Notes under the pieces: generated by a model
The model's database searches: none
Seen by the model: the letters and a program-made list of their open reading frames with translations, nothing else
What the model was told of the DNA's origin: nothing
Shown here: positions 15,073 through 22,703 of the stretch, one piece after another
Layout: the number at the start of each line of letters is the position of its first letter
How positions within the stretch are numbered: position 1 is the first letter of the stretch
Program-made: the position numbers and the translations under genes
Source: Cryobacterium sp. GrIS_2_6
GTDB lineage: Bacteria > Actinomycetota > Actinomycetes > Actinomycetales > Microbacteriaceae
Assembly: GCF_035984545.1 (NCBI RefSeq)
Contig: NZ_JAXCHP010000001.1
Coordinates: 930,001 to 994,000 of the forward strand
Reading direction: 5' to 3'
Length of the DNA: 64,000 nt

Positions 15073-15363
15073 ATGCCCGGAGGAACAAAGAGCGTGCCAG
15101 GTCCGCTCACAGAAGCTATTACGTCTATCCTGCGCGCCCGCATGGGCCGTGACAACATCACCAAGACAGCTCTGGCCGCCGCGGTGGGAATCTCGCGACC
15201 GCAAATGCAGAAGATACTGGCCGGCGAGAAGCAGATCGACATCGAGCAGATCGACGCTATCTGCTGGGCGCTCGGCTTGAAAACTCGGGCCGTGATAGCC
15301 GAGGCCGACGCTGCGTCCAGTTCACGCAACGCCGAGCCCGACCGAGGGATTGCGCCGCTTTAG
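15073..15363 (+). CDS. Phage repressor, XRE-family HTH (96 aa)
   Basis: 96 residues, the only rightward gene in the phage part. HTH of the XRE/Cro-C1 type: NITKTALAAAVGISRPQMQK, then ILAGEKQIDIEQIDAICWAL. It lacks a RecA-type autocleavage domain, so induction would not follow the LexA-like route. It faces the Cro-like gene and overlaps the 3' end of the next leftward gene by four bases. Confidence 0.78.
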   Translation: MPGGTKSVPGPLTEAITSILRARMGRDNITKTALAAAVGISRPQMQKILAGEKQIDIEQIDAICWALGLKTRAVIAEADAASSSRNAEPDRGIAPL

Positions 15364-15596
15364 GCAATCCATCTCGGCATGGTTTCCAGCCATGCCACCA
15401 AATCTGCGTGCAGGACGATAGCCCGGTCAGATCCCATGCACGGGACCCTTCGGGCGCTCAGCTTGTTCGTGGCGAGCGCGACTTCGATGTCTCTTTCCTC
15501 GACCCCTGCTGCATCCGCTGATTCGGTGATTGTGTATCCACACTTGCTCAATTTGTACCCCAGTGCTTCCCCTGCGCCGAGCCATTCTCGGTGCAT
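15360..15596 (-). CDS. Excisionase-like small HTH protein (78 aa)
   Basis: 78 residues. GYTITESADAAGVEERDIEV gives a MerR/Xis-type HTH and the tail IVLHADLVAWLETMP matches the protein at 14509-14736. It lies tail-to-tail with the repressor and downstream of the integrase on the same strand, a natural place for an excisionase or directionality factor. Function is inferred from size, fold and position. Confidence 0.62.
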   Translation of the reverse strand: MHREWLGAGEALGYKLSKCGYTITESADAAGVEERDIEVALATNKLSARRVPCMGSDRAIVLHADLVAWLETMPRWIA

Positions 15597-15664
15597 GGTT
15601 CAACGGTATGTCCCACCGCTGACACCCAAAGCTGTGTAGTCCTCATTAATGGGGACAGCTGATC

Positions 15665-15692
15665 AGGGGTTTAGGCATGTCTAACCCTGTTT
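15665..15692 (+). terminator. Hairpin overlapping the integrase stop
   Basis: AGGGGTTTAG and CTAACCCT pair around GCATGT, followed by GTTTTGG on the plus strand. It lies past the rightward repressor gene and would block read-through into the oppositely oriented integrase. The T-run is short. Confidence 0.4.
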
Positions 15693-17036
15693 TGGGGGTA
15701 CGTCGAGAGGCATCAAAGCGGAGATTGCCGTCAGCGCCTTGTCAAGTTGCTTGCGATCGACCGTCTGATAGGCGCGGGTCACTGCGAACGAGTTGTGCCC
15801 GAGTATCTTCATGATGATCGCTTCGGGCACGTTGGCCTCGAGTAGCAGGGACGCGGTTGTGTGTCGTGCGGCGTGCAGGGGGACACTTGCGACCCCGGCG
15901 CGTTCGAGTACGGCGTGCCAGGCGAGGTTGTCGGGGGAGGGGTCGAGGGGTGAGCCGTCAAGGGGCTGCCGGACACGTATCGTACCCTTAGCGCCGCCCC
16001 GGTTCAGCTTGGGATCTTGCGTCCACACGAGGCCGTGCGGGTTGGGTTCGGTCGCGGCCACGGCGATGCGGCGCTCGATGATGGTGCGCAGCGGTTCCAC
16101 GAGGGGGATGATGCGCCACCCTGCCGCAGACTTCGGGCGGGTGAGACACAGACCGGTGGTTCCGAGGCGTCGATATTCCCAGTCGGCGGGGTGCGTGATC
16201 TTCTGTTGCGGGCAGTCGGTGCCGCGCTTGCGTCCGCACGTTCCGCCGCAACCGTGCTCCCAGGTGATGCGTTGCAGCTGCCAGGACAGGTCGAGAACAT
16301 CGGTTACCCGGTCGAGCTCCAGCCCGATCACTTCACCTTGCCGCGCACCCGTGAGTAGCGCCGTCGCCCAGCGCGATCCCAGCCGGTCACCTGCGACCGC
16401 CTGTAGGACTTTCACGCCGTCAAGGGCTGTCATTACGCCAAGGTTCGCCACGGCCTTACGTGGGGCGTCAGCGAGCTTGGCGGGGTTCTTCGTGATGCGT
16501 GACTCGCGTTCGGCATAGTCGAGTGCGACCGTCAGCATCCGGTGCGTGTTCATCGCTGTGGTCGAGGACAGGAAACCCTTGCTCGGGTCGTTCGGGTTCT
16601 TCGGCTTTGACGTGATGTAATCGGCCACCCGGTAGATGTGCACAGCGGTCAGTTTGTCCAACCGGATCTTGCCAATCGCGGGGATCACGTAGTTGTTGAT
16701 CTGGCCCCGGTATGCGCTCGCAGTACGCGGGGCAATCTTCTTCAGCGCGATCGTGTCAAACCAGATGTTCATCCACTTCTCAACGGTGACACTCGACGTC
16801 GAGAGATCCCCGTTCTTGAGCAGGTCGCGCCTGGCGTTCTTTGCCTTGAGCTTCACGGCGCCCTCGGTCTTGGCGACGAGGACCTTGCGCCGGCGTGTGC
16901 CGTCACGCGAGGGGAGCTCGACGGGCACGCACCACATTCCATCGGATGCGCGCTGGTACGGTCGGGGCTCCCCACGCGGCTGGCGGGTCTTCTTCACAGC
17001 CTCGGGTTCAGGCTTCGGGACACGAGGCTTGGTCAC
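15681..17036 (-). CDS. int: Tyrosine-type phage integrase
   Basis: 451 residues from GTG 17036; AGGAG lies eight bases upstream and the codon overlaps the stop of the 57-residue gene (GTGA). N-terminal arm-binding part about 30-80, SAM-like core-binding domain about 85-180, catalytic domain about 210-445: GARQGEVIGLEL (Arg), HAARHTTASLLL (HxxR), LGHNSFAVTRAYQTV (second His and nucleophile Tyr). A zinc-like insertion (CGGTCGRKRGTDC) is typical of actinophage integrases. It sits about 800 bases from the tRNA-like att copy at 17881, which is probably its target. Confidence 0.93.
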   Translation of the reverse strand: MTKPRVPKPEPEAVKKTRQPRGEPRPYQRASDGMWCVPVELPSRDGTRRRKVLVAKTEGAVKLKAKNARRDLLKNGDLSTSSVTVEKWMNIWFDTIALKKIAPRTASAYRGQINNYVIPAIGKIRLDKLTAVHIYRVADYITSKPKNPNDPSKGFLSSTTAMNTHRMLTVALDYAERESRITKNPAKLADAPRKAVANLGVMTALDGVKVLQAVAGDRLGSRWATALLTGARQGEVIGLELDRVTDVLDLSWQLQRITWEHGCGGTCGRKRGTDCPQQKITHPADWEYRRLGTTGLCLTRPKSAAGWRIIPLVEPLRTIIERRIAVAATEPNPHGLVWTQDPKLNRGGAKGTIRVRQPLDGSPLDPSPDNLAWHAVLERAGVASVPLHAARHTTASLLLEANVPEAIIMKILGHNSFAVTRAYQTVDRKQLDKALTAISALMPLDVPPKQG

Positions 17037-17206
17037 GCCTTGCGCTCCTGGCTGTCGTTCATCATCTTGGCCACCTTCTCCATGATCGGGGGCCGCGGCC
17101 CTTCGGGGATTCTTCTGGCATGCACGCTCCACATTGAGCCGCACATGACACCGGACCTATCCAGTCTTCTGCCGACTGAAGCGTTACGGGGGTTGCTAGA
17201 GTGCAT
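17033..17206 (-). CDS. Leader gene coupled to the integrase (57 aa)
   Basis: ATG at 17206 follows AAGGAAGGAAC and runs 57 codons (MHSSNPRNASVGRRLDRSGV to KVAKMMNDSQERKA), ending in a GTGA overlap with the integrase start. The strong ribosome site and overlap suggest translation is coupled, so this gene may set integrase level. Basic N-terminus, no family recognised. Confidence 0.55.
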   Translation of the reverse strand: MHSSNPRNASVGRRLDRSGVMCGSMWSVHARRIPEGPRPPIMEKVAKMMNDSQERKA

Positions 17207-17241
17207 GATGTTCCTTCCTTGTCGAGAGCTTGGATTGAACT

Positions 17242-17277
17242 GGCCTCACGGGCTCCTACACCCGTGAGGCCTTTTTT
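17242..17277 (+). terminator. Hairpin with T-run upstream of the integrase operon
   Basis: GGCCTCACGGG (17242-17252) pairs perfectly with CCCGTGAGGCC (17261-17271), eight-base loop, then TTTTTT on the plus strand. It stops rightward transcription by form; on the minus strand it is a leader hairpin 36 bases before the 57-codon gene. It shares GGCCTCAC/GTGAGGCC with 13041-13073. Confidence 0.6.
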
Positions 17278-17285
17278 GTTGCGAG

Positions 17286-17489
17286 CTAGATCTGGGAAAT
17301 CTCGACGGTTAGCGCGCGCATGTCTTCGTAGGCCGCTGCGTAACGCGCCCGGAACTTGGCAAGTTCAGGGCCGGCGTTGAACTGGTAAACCCCCACCCCA
17401 AAGCTGGCATCGTCAATGCGCTGGGTGATCGCAATGAGCTCCCGCGCGAGGTCGGCTCCGGTTCTTCTGGTGTTCGTCTTGGTGGGCAT
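17286..17489 (-). CDS. Small phage protein (67 aa)
   Basis: 67 residues from ATG 17489 (MPTKTNTRRTGADLARELIA, later FRARYAAAYEDMRALTVEIS). Helical, amphipathic. It begins two bases after the stop of the gene at 17492-17740. The ribosome site is weak. Function unknown. Confidence 0.55.
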   Translation of the reverse strand: MPTKTNTRRTGADLARELIAITQRIDDASFGVGVYQFNAGPELAKFRARYAAAYEDMRALTVEISQI

Positions 17490-17491
17490 GT

Positions 17492-17740
17492 CTAGAGGAC
17501 CGATCCGAGAATCGTGAGCTTGTCCGGGTTCAGCCACCTGGAATGGGCCACGTTGCCCCGGTCCAGGCGGGTGCCGTGAACCTCGCCCCTCGAAATGCCG
17601 TCTACCACCCGTTGCGTCTTGGACCCCGCGGTTACAACAATGTCGCCGAGCTTGATTTCGAGGCTTTTCGCGTTGGTGATGCTCGGCACCGTGTTCCCGG
17701 ATGGGGAGATGCTGCTCTTGGTGTTCCCTGTTTCGCTCAT
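17492..17740 (-). CDS. Small phage protein near the att site (82 aa)
   Basis: 82 residues starting MSETGNTKSSISPSGNTVPS with a KLGDIVVTAGSKTQRVVDGI core that looks like a small beta-barrel. First gene inward from the phage end and preceded by tandem repeats at 17760-17781. No family recognised. Confidence 0.55.
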   Translation of the reverse strand: MSETGNTKSSISPSGNTVPSITNAKSLEIKLGDIVVTAGSKTQRVVDGISRGEVHGTRLDRGNVAHSRWLNPDKLTILGSVL

Positions 17741-17759
17741 GTCTAGAACCTAGCACGAC

Positions 17760-17781
17760 GTTAGCCTAACCGTTAGCCTAA
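17760..17781. promoter_or_regulatory. Tandem GTTAGCCTAA repeats
   Basis: Two exact ten-base copies of GTTAGCCTAA separated by CC, 20 bases upstream of the 17740 start. They look like an operator, or possibly integrase arm-type sites given their position between int and the att core. Which of the two cannot be told by eye. Confidence 0.5.
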
Positions 17782-17850
17782 GTGTCTTCGCGCTACGGGG
17801 TGCTAGCGAGATGTGAACCGCGTAATCATGCGGATGTTCAATGATTCATT

Positions 17851-17920
17851 GCCCCCAAAACCATTAAACAGCGAGCTTCTAATCCGCTTGTCGTTGGTTC
17901 GATTCCAACCGGGGGCACCA
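17851..17920 (+). pseudogene. tRNA-Arg(UCU)-like gene with collapsed D-arm
   Basis: GCCCCCA (17851) pairs with CGGGGGC (17910-17916), discriminator A, encoded CCA (17918-17920). Anticodon loop CTTCTAA would read UCU (Arg); T-arm GTTGG/CCAAC with loop TTCGATT is intact. Only 11 bases stand where the D-arm should be and the anticodon stem has a mismatch, giving 70 bases in all. I read it as the tRNA 3' half kept at an integration junction with a decayed or foreign 5' half. Confidence 0.5.
17881..17916 (+). repeat. att-like direct repeat, left copy
   Basis: 36-base block from AATCCGCTTGTCG through CCAACCGGGGGC, the anticodon-stem to acceptor end of the tRNA-like sequence. It recurs in the same orientation at 45495-45529 with a single-base indel. 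tRNA 3' ends are standard attB sites for tyrosine integrases, and int lies just to the left. Confidence 0.75.
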
Positions 17921-18155
17921 CGAACATCGTTTGACCAGGGTTTCTTGTCCTCACCGAATGGACAAGACTTGATGCACTCAACGTTTATTCAACGCTTTTT
18001 CCACGGTACCCGCCCGCTATGGTCGCGCGGAGCCAAGGTACGCGAACCAGTTCGATTCACCTGGTGTGACCTTGGGCACCCACGAGTTATGAATACTGAA
18101 AGTCTCTTGGGGCTCGGCCTCGAGCCCGTACACACGACGAGAATCTCATCGTCGA

Positions 18156-18383
18156 CTATTCCAGGTCCATGTCGAAGGCGAAAAGTGCCCAAGGCTCGAG
18201 ACTATGCGCGTTGAGCCGGGAGGAAGCCATATTCTGGCTGCCGAATTCATTCTGGACGTAGTCGAGCAGATCATCGTCGTAGATAATCACGTCGGTCTGG
18301 TACACCGAAAACACGGGTGCGGAAGGTCCGATGGGATCAGCCGGAAAAACCGGTCGCCGTACAACGGAACAAGCTTCGGCCAT
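18156..18383 (-). CDS. SMI1/KNR4-like fragment (75 aa)
   Basis: PVFSVYQTDVIIYDDDLLDY followed by VQNEFG resembles the last strands and helix of SMI1/KNR4-family proteins, common immunity proteins in toxin systems. At 75 residues it is about half the family size, so it is likely a truncated remnant at the island edge. Bases 17921-18155 to its left hold no gene I can support. Confidence 0.45.
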   Translation of the reverse strand: MAEACSVVRRPVFPADPIGPSAPVFSVYQTDVIIYDDDLLDYVQNEFGSQNMASSRLNAHSLEPWALFAFDMDLE

Positions 18384-18400
18384 TTGGCTGGCGGCTGCTC

Positions 18401-19330
18401 TTAGGGCGTGTTCATCCCACCGTTCACGTTGAGGGTCTCCCCGACGACGAAGCTGGATTCCGCGGAGGCGAGAAACACGTATGCCGGCGCCAGCTCGGCC
18501 GGTTGCGCGGCTCGTCCCATCGACGTCTCGCTGGATCCGAACTCGGGAAGCGTCTCCGGGTCCACGCCGCGCGTGACCTGCAAGGCGGTCCAGGTCGGCC
18601 CCGGTGCGACGACATTGACTCGGATGCCGTGCGGGATGAGGTGCTGGGCCAGCCCCTTAGAGAGATTGTTGATTGCGCCTTTGGTGCTCGCGTAGTCCAA
18701 TCGATCCGGTGAGGGGGTGTAGGCCTCGAGCGACGCGGTGTTGATGATCGTCGAACCGGGTTCGAGGTGGGGCACGGCCGCCTTGATGATCCAGAAGAGT
18801 GCGAAGACGTTCGTCGCGTAGGTCTGCTCGAACTGCTCATCGCTGAGCTCCGCGAGCGTGGGTTGCCACACCTGCTTTCCGGCGACGTTGACGACCGCGT
18901 CGAGTCCACCCATGGCGCTCACCGCCGTGTCGACGAGCGCTCGGCAGTAGGCCGGGTCGGTGAGATCGCCCGGCACCAACGTCGCGGTCCGACCGGCCCG
19001 CTTGATGACGTCGGCAATGTGACGCGCATCCGACTCCTCTTCTGGGCGGTACGACATCGTGATATCGGCTCCCTCGCGGGCGAAGGCGATAGCCACTGCG
19101 CCACCGATGCCGGAGTCTGCTCCCGTGATCAAGGCACGCCGGCCGGTGAGTCGGCCGGTTCCGCGGTACGTCGCCTCGCCGAGGTCGGGCACCGGCGTCA
19201 TCTGCGACTGGATACCGGGCTCGTCTTGCTGCTGGACGGGTGGGCTGATGACGGGGTAGCGGGTGCGCGGATCGCCGAAGGTGTACTGGTCCGGCTTCGC
19301 GGGGGCGGGTGTTGCAGCGGGCTTTGTCAT
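18401..19330 (-). CDS. Short-chain dehydrogenase/reductase with N-terminal extension
   Basis: 309 residues, AAGGAGA before the ATG. After a 60-residue polar extension comes a Rossmann fold: ALITGADSGIGGAVAIAF (TGxxxGIG), NVAGKQ, the catalytic Ser in INTASLEAYTPS, YASTK (Tyr-x3-Lys) near residue 215, and GPTWT. The extended form resembles YghA/YdaD general-stress dehydrogenases. Last gene of a four-gene operon; its start overlaps the GH15 stop (ATGA). Likely NAD(P)-linked oxidation or reduction of a sugar or alcohol made by its partners; substrate unknown. Confidence 0.88.
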   Translation of the reverse strand: MTKPAATPAPAKPDQYTFGDPRTRYPVISPPVQQQDEPGIQSQMTPVPDLGEATYRGTGRLTGRRALITGADSGIGGAVAIAFAREGADITMSYRPEEESDARHIADVIKRAGRTATLVPGDLTDPAYCRALVDTAVSAMGGLDAVVNVAGKQVWQPTLAELSDEQFEQTYATNVFALFWIIKAAVPHLEPGSTIINTASLEAYTPSPDRLDYASTKGAINNLSKGLAQHLIPHGIRVNVVAPGPTWTALQVTRGVDPETLPEFGSSETSMGRAAQPAELAPAYVFLASAESSFVVGETLNVNGGMNTP

Positions 19331-21144
19331 TTCTGTCTCCTTGCCGAGCGGGATGCGCCGTCGGCACCCGAGAGCTCTTCGATGGTGATGGCCGCGTTGA
19401 TGAGCCCGATGTGGCTGAGGCCCTGGGGCAGATTGCCGAGGAACGAGCGATCGCTCGGCTCGATCATCTCGGCGAGCAGGCCCACGTCGTTCGAGAGCTC
19501 GACGAGTTCGTCCATGAGCGCCGCGGCCTCGTCGTGGCGACCCACGCAGGCGAGTGCGCTCGCCATCCAGAAGGAGCAGGCGACGAAGGCTCCCTCCTCC
19601 TGGTCGGCCCCGCTGTAGCGATAGAGCAGCGGGCCCCGGCCCAACTCGTTCCGGATGGCGTCGATGGTCGACGACATGCGGGGCCCGCGGTCGAAGCCAC
19701 TCATAGCGTGCAGCAGTACCGAGGCATCCAGGCATTCGTTTCCGGCGAATGCGACGTAAGCCTGGAGCGTATCGGACCAACAGTGCCCGTCGATCCAAGT
19801 TCGGATCTCGTCACATTCGGCTCGCCATCGCTTCGCATCCCCGGGCATGTGGCCGGCCTCGCACAGCTGGGCCGCAGCATCCAGCGCCTGCCAGCAGCCC
19901 ATCTTCGAGGAGGTGTTGTGGTGCTGCTCCTCGAGCTCCCACATCCCCGCGTCTTCCTGTCGCCAGGCTCCAGCGGTACGTTCGGCGAAGGATTCCAGCA
20001 GCCGGCCCGTTTCCACGTCCAGCACGTTGCCGGCGTTGACGTAGATGCGAATCACGTCGAAGAGGTCGCCGAAGACGCTGAGCTGCACCTGATCGGTCGC
20101 CCGGTTTCCCGAGACCACCGGGCCGATCCCCCGCCACCCGGGAACCTGGTGCGTGGTGACCTCCCCCGGCAGCTCACCACTGAGTGTGTAGAAGATCTGC
20201 AGTTCGGGACCGTGAGCCTTGAGCGCCCGGAGCAGCCAGGTCACTGCCGAATGCGTCTCCTCCCGCAGACCGAACCGCACCAACGAGTGGACGGTGTAGG
20301 CGAGATCGCGCACCCACGCGTAGCGGTAGTCCCAGTTCTTGCCGCCGCGCAGGCTCTCAGGCAGCGAGGTCGTCGGCGCCGCAGCAATCGAACCGGCCGA
20401 GGCGCACATGAGGAGCTTCAGTGCGAGCGCGCTGCGCTGCACGTGGAGCGCCCAGGGGCCGTCGTAGCTGAATTCCTTCGACCAGGCGCGCCACGCGTTG
20501 ATTGTGCGGTCGACGGCGGCATCCGTATATTTTCCAACCGGAATGGGAAGCGGGCCATCCGACGTTCCCGCGACGACAAGCAGGTGTCGCGACCCCTTCG
20601 ACGTCGTGAATCCGCCCGCTATCGCGCGATCGCCGCCGCCTCGCGGCCCGTGCTGGATGCCCCGCACGGTGAGGTTGACCGTATCGATTCGCAGGATCTT
20701 GCCGAGGGGGCCGTCTTCGACCCACGGCGACGACGAGGCGAAACGGGTGCCCGGCGCGACCTTCCAGCGGAACTTCACGGCGCCCCGGATCCCCTCGATG
20801 CGACGCGCCAACTCGACCCACGGCAGGCGTCCGGCGAGGCCCGTGACCAGCGCGTCCGTAACGCGTGCGACCCCGGATTCCGTGGTGAATGTCGTCCGCA
20901 GCACGTTCGTCCCGCTGAGGTAGCTGCGTCGCACGGTATACGGCTCGGTCGGCGCGAGTTCAATCTGACCGCCGGCCTCGGCATCCAGCAACCGGGCGAA
21001 GACCGGGGTGGAATCCATATCGGGAATGGGGAGCCAGTCGACGCTGCCGTCACGGGCGATGAGCGCGACCGTTCTGCCGTCCCCGATCGCGGCATAATCC
21101 CGCAGATCGACATAGCCGTCGGTGCGGGCTTTCATGGCGACCAT
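19327..21144 (-). CDS. Glycoside hydrolase family 15 (glucoamylase/trehalase-like)
   Basis: 605 residues, usual size for actinobacterial GH15. N-terminal beta-sandwich (RDYAAIGDGRTVALIARDGS, DWLPIPDMDS), then an (alpha/alpha)6 barrel: GGKNWDYRYAWVRDLAYTVH near 290 (sugar-binding WDYR, candidate acid), and GADQEEGAFVACSFWMASAL near 540 with the family Glu. No signal peptide, so it is cytoplasmic. Related mycobacterial proteins hydrolyse trehalose; others use alpha-glucosides. It sits between a GMC oxidoreductase and a dehydrogenase, suggesting cleavage followed by oxidation. Confidence 0.9.
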   Translation of the reverse strand: MVAMKARTDGYVDLRDYAAIGDGRTVALIARDGSVDWLPIPDMDSTPVFARLLDAEAGGQIELAPTEPYTVRRSYLSGTNVLRTTFTTESGVARVTDALVTGLAGRLPWVELARRIEGIRGAVKFRWKVAPGTRFASSSPWVEDGPLGKILRIDTVNLTVRGIQHGPRGGGDRAIAGGFTTSKGSRHLLVVAGTSDGPLPIPVGKYTDAAVDRTINAWRAWSKEFSYDGPWALHVQRSALALKLLMCASAGSIAAAPTTSLPESLRGGKNWDYRYAWVRDLAYTVHSLVRFGLREETHSAVTWLLRALKAHGPELQIFYTLSGELPGEVTTHQVPGWRGIGPVVSGNRATDQVQLSVFGDLFDVIRIYVNAGNVLDVETGRLLESFAERTAGAWRQEDAGMWELEEQHHNTSSKMGCWQALDAAAQLCEAGHMPGDAKRWRAECDEIRTWIDGHCWSDTLQAYVAFAGNECLDASVLLHAMSGFDRGPRMSSTIDAIRNELGRGPLLYRYSGADQEEGAFVACSFWMASALACVGRHDEAAALMDELVELSNDVGLLAEMIEPSDRSFLGNLPQGLSHIGLINAAITIEELSGADGASRSARRQK

Positions 21145-21152
21145 GCGGCAAC

Positions 21153-22703
21153 CTACCGCGCTGCGCTGAGGATGGCATCCGCGGTGCGGAGCGAAAGTGC
21201 CATCATGGTGAGGCCCGGGTTCGCGGTCAGCGAGCTCGGGAACACTGAGGTGTCGCAGATCCAGAGATTGGGGATATCGAAGCTCCGACCGTCGGCGTCA
21301 ACCACCCCGACGTCGGCCGTCTCGCCCAGCCGGCAGGTCCCGAGGGTGTGAGCAGATCGCGGCAGAACCAAGATGTCGCGGCCACCCGCCGCCGACACGA
21401 TGTTGGTCATCATCGTGACCGCGTGAGCCTCGATCGCCTTCTCGTTCTCGCCCGCGGTGAAGGTCACGTGCGCCTTGGGCACGCCGAGCTCGTCGACCTC
21501 GTCAGACAGGGTGAGCCGATTCGAGTCGGAAGGCAGGCATTCCGCGTTGATCCCCAGGCCGGCCATGTACGGGTACCGCTCGAGCGCCGCGGTGAGTTTC
21601 GAACCCCACAGTGAGCTGCCCCGGATCAGCGTCGTCGCGAAGGTCAACGGCATCACCCCGAGGCTCTGCATCAGGTAGCCGCCCACGAAGCCTGCGTCAG
21701 GCGGGCGCACCATGTCTTCCGAGATGATCGATGACGGATAGCCGCGATACGACCGCATCAGCTGGTCGAATCGTCCCCAGACCTGCACGCCACCATGGGC
21801 CATGAAATTTCGGCCTACCTGGCCGGTGCTGTTTGCGAGTGCGTTGTGCAGCAGCAGCCGCGGAGTCTCGATCCCGCCGGCGCTGAGCACCAACATCGCG
21901 CACCGTTGGCGATGGTCGACGCCATCTCGTCGATAGATCACGGCGGTGACGGCGCCGGATTCGTCTGTTTCGATGGTGTGCACGGTCGAATCAGCGCGGA
22001 TCTCGGCCCCGCGCGACACCGCCACCGAGAGGTAACTGGTATCCATCGACACTTTCGCGCCGTTGCGGCATCCTTGGTGGCAGGCGCCGCAGTTGACGCA
22101 AGCCTGGCGCAGTCCGAATCCGTCCTGCTGCCAGTCCTGGCTGACGACAGCGGCGGGCGCATCGGTCGCGCGGATGCCAAGCGCCTCGCATCCACGCACC
22201 ATCATCTCCGACGAGGCGTTGCGCGCAACCGGCGGCAGGGCGTAGTGCCGATCAGGGTCCCAGGGATAGTCGGACGGCCCGGAAACACCGAGGTACTGCT
22301 CAACGCGGGCGACATACGGCATGAGCTCGGAGTGGGAGATCGGCCAGTCGATACCCTGACCCGTCTCGCTTAGGAACGACATGTCACGCGCGTCGGGACG
22401 CGGCGTAAAGGCCCCCCAATGCAACGTCGAACCGCCGACACCGCGGCCGCTGTTGTTGGGCCCGAAGGCGGTCGGTGTTTCGCCTCCGCTGAGCCGCTCA
22501 TCCATCCAGATGATGTCGACCGCCTCGGTCTCGTCGGGCGTGTGCTCGCCGGGCTCGAAGTTGGGGCCCGCTTCCAGCACCACGACCCTCAGCCCGGCCG
22601 AGGCCAAGGACGCGGTGAGAGGGGCCCCGCCGGCGCCTGATCCGACCACGACCACATCGACCTCGTCGGCGTGGTCGAACACGCGCATGCCGCTCAGGTT
22701 CAT
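21153..22703 (-). CDS. GMC-family FAD oxidoreductase with cysteine cluster
   Basis: 516 residues. FAD-binding VVVVGSGAGGAPLTASLASA near 15, a VLEAGPNFEPGE segment and GVGGSTLHWG; C-terminal HTLGTCRLG and SSLTANPGLTMMALSLRTAD carry the GMC active-site His region. The middle has CVNCGACHQGCRNGAK (four Cys in 11 residues), resembling the iron-sulphur region of bacterial FAD-dependent glucose and gluconate dehydrogenases. No Tat or Sec signal. Start overlaps the fusion gene stop (ATGA), so the two are coupled. Likely sugar or polyol dehydrogenase passing electrons onward. Confidence 0.88.
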   Translation of the reverse strand: MNLSGMRVFDHADEVDVVVVGSGAGGAPLTASLASAGLRVVVLEAGPNFEPGEHTPDETEAVDIIWMDERLSGGETPTAFGPNNSGRGVGGSTLHWGAFTPRPDARDMSFLSETGQGIDWPISHSELMPYVARVEQYLGVSGPSDYPWDPDRHYALPPVARNASSEMMVRGCEALGIRATDAPAAVVSQDWQQDGFGLRQACVNCGACHQGCRNGAKVSMDTSYLSVAVSRGAEIRADSTVHTIETDESGAVTAVIYRRDGVDHRQRCAMLVLSAGGIETPRLLLHNALANSTGQVGRNFMAHGGVQVWGRFDQLMRSYRGYPSSIISEDMVRPPDAGFVGGYLMQSLGVMPLTFATTLIRGSSLWGSKLTAALERYPYMAGLGINAECLPSDSNRLTLSDEVDELGVPKAHVTFTAGENEKAIEAHAVTMMTNIVSAAGGRDILVLPRSAHTLGTCRLGETADVGVVDADGRSFDIPNLWICDTSVFPSSLTANPGLTMMALSLRTADAILSAAR

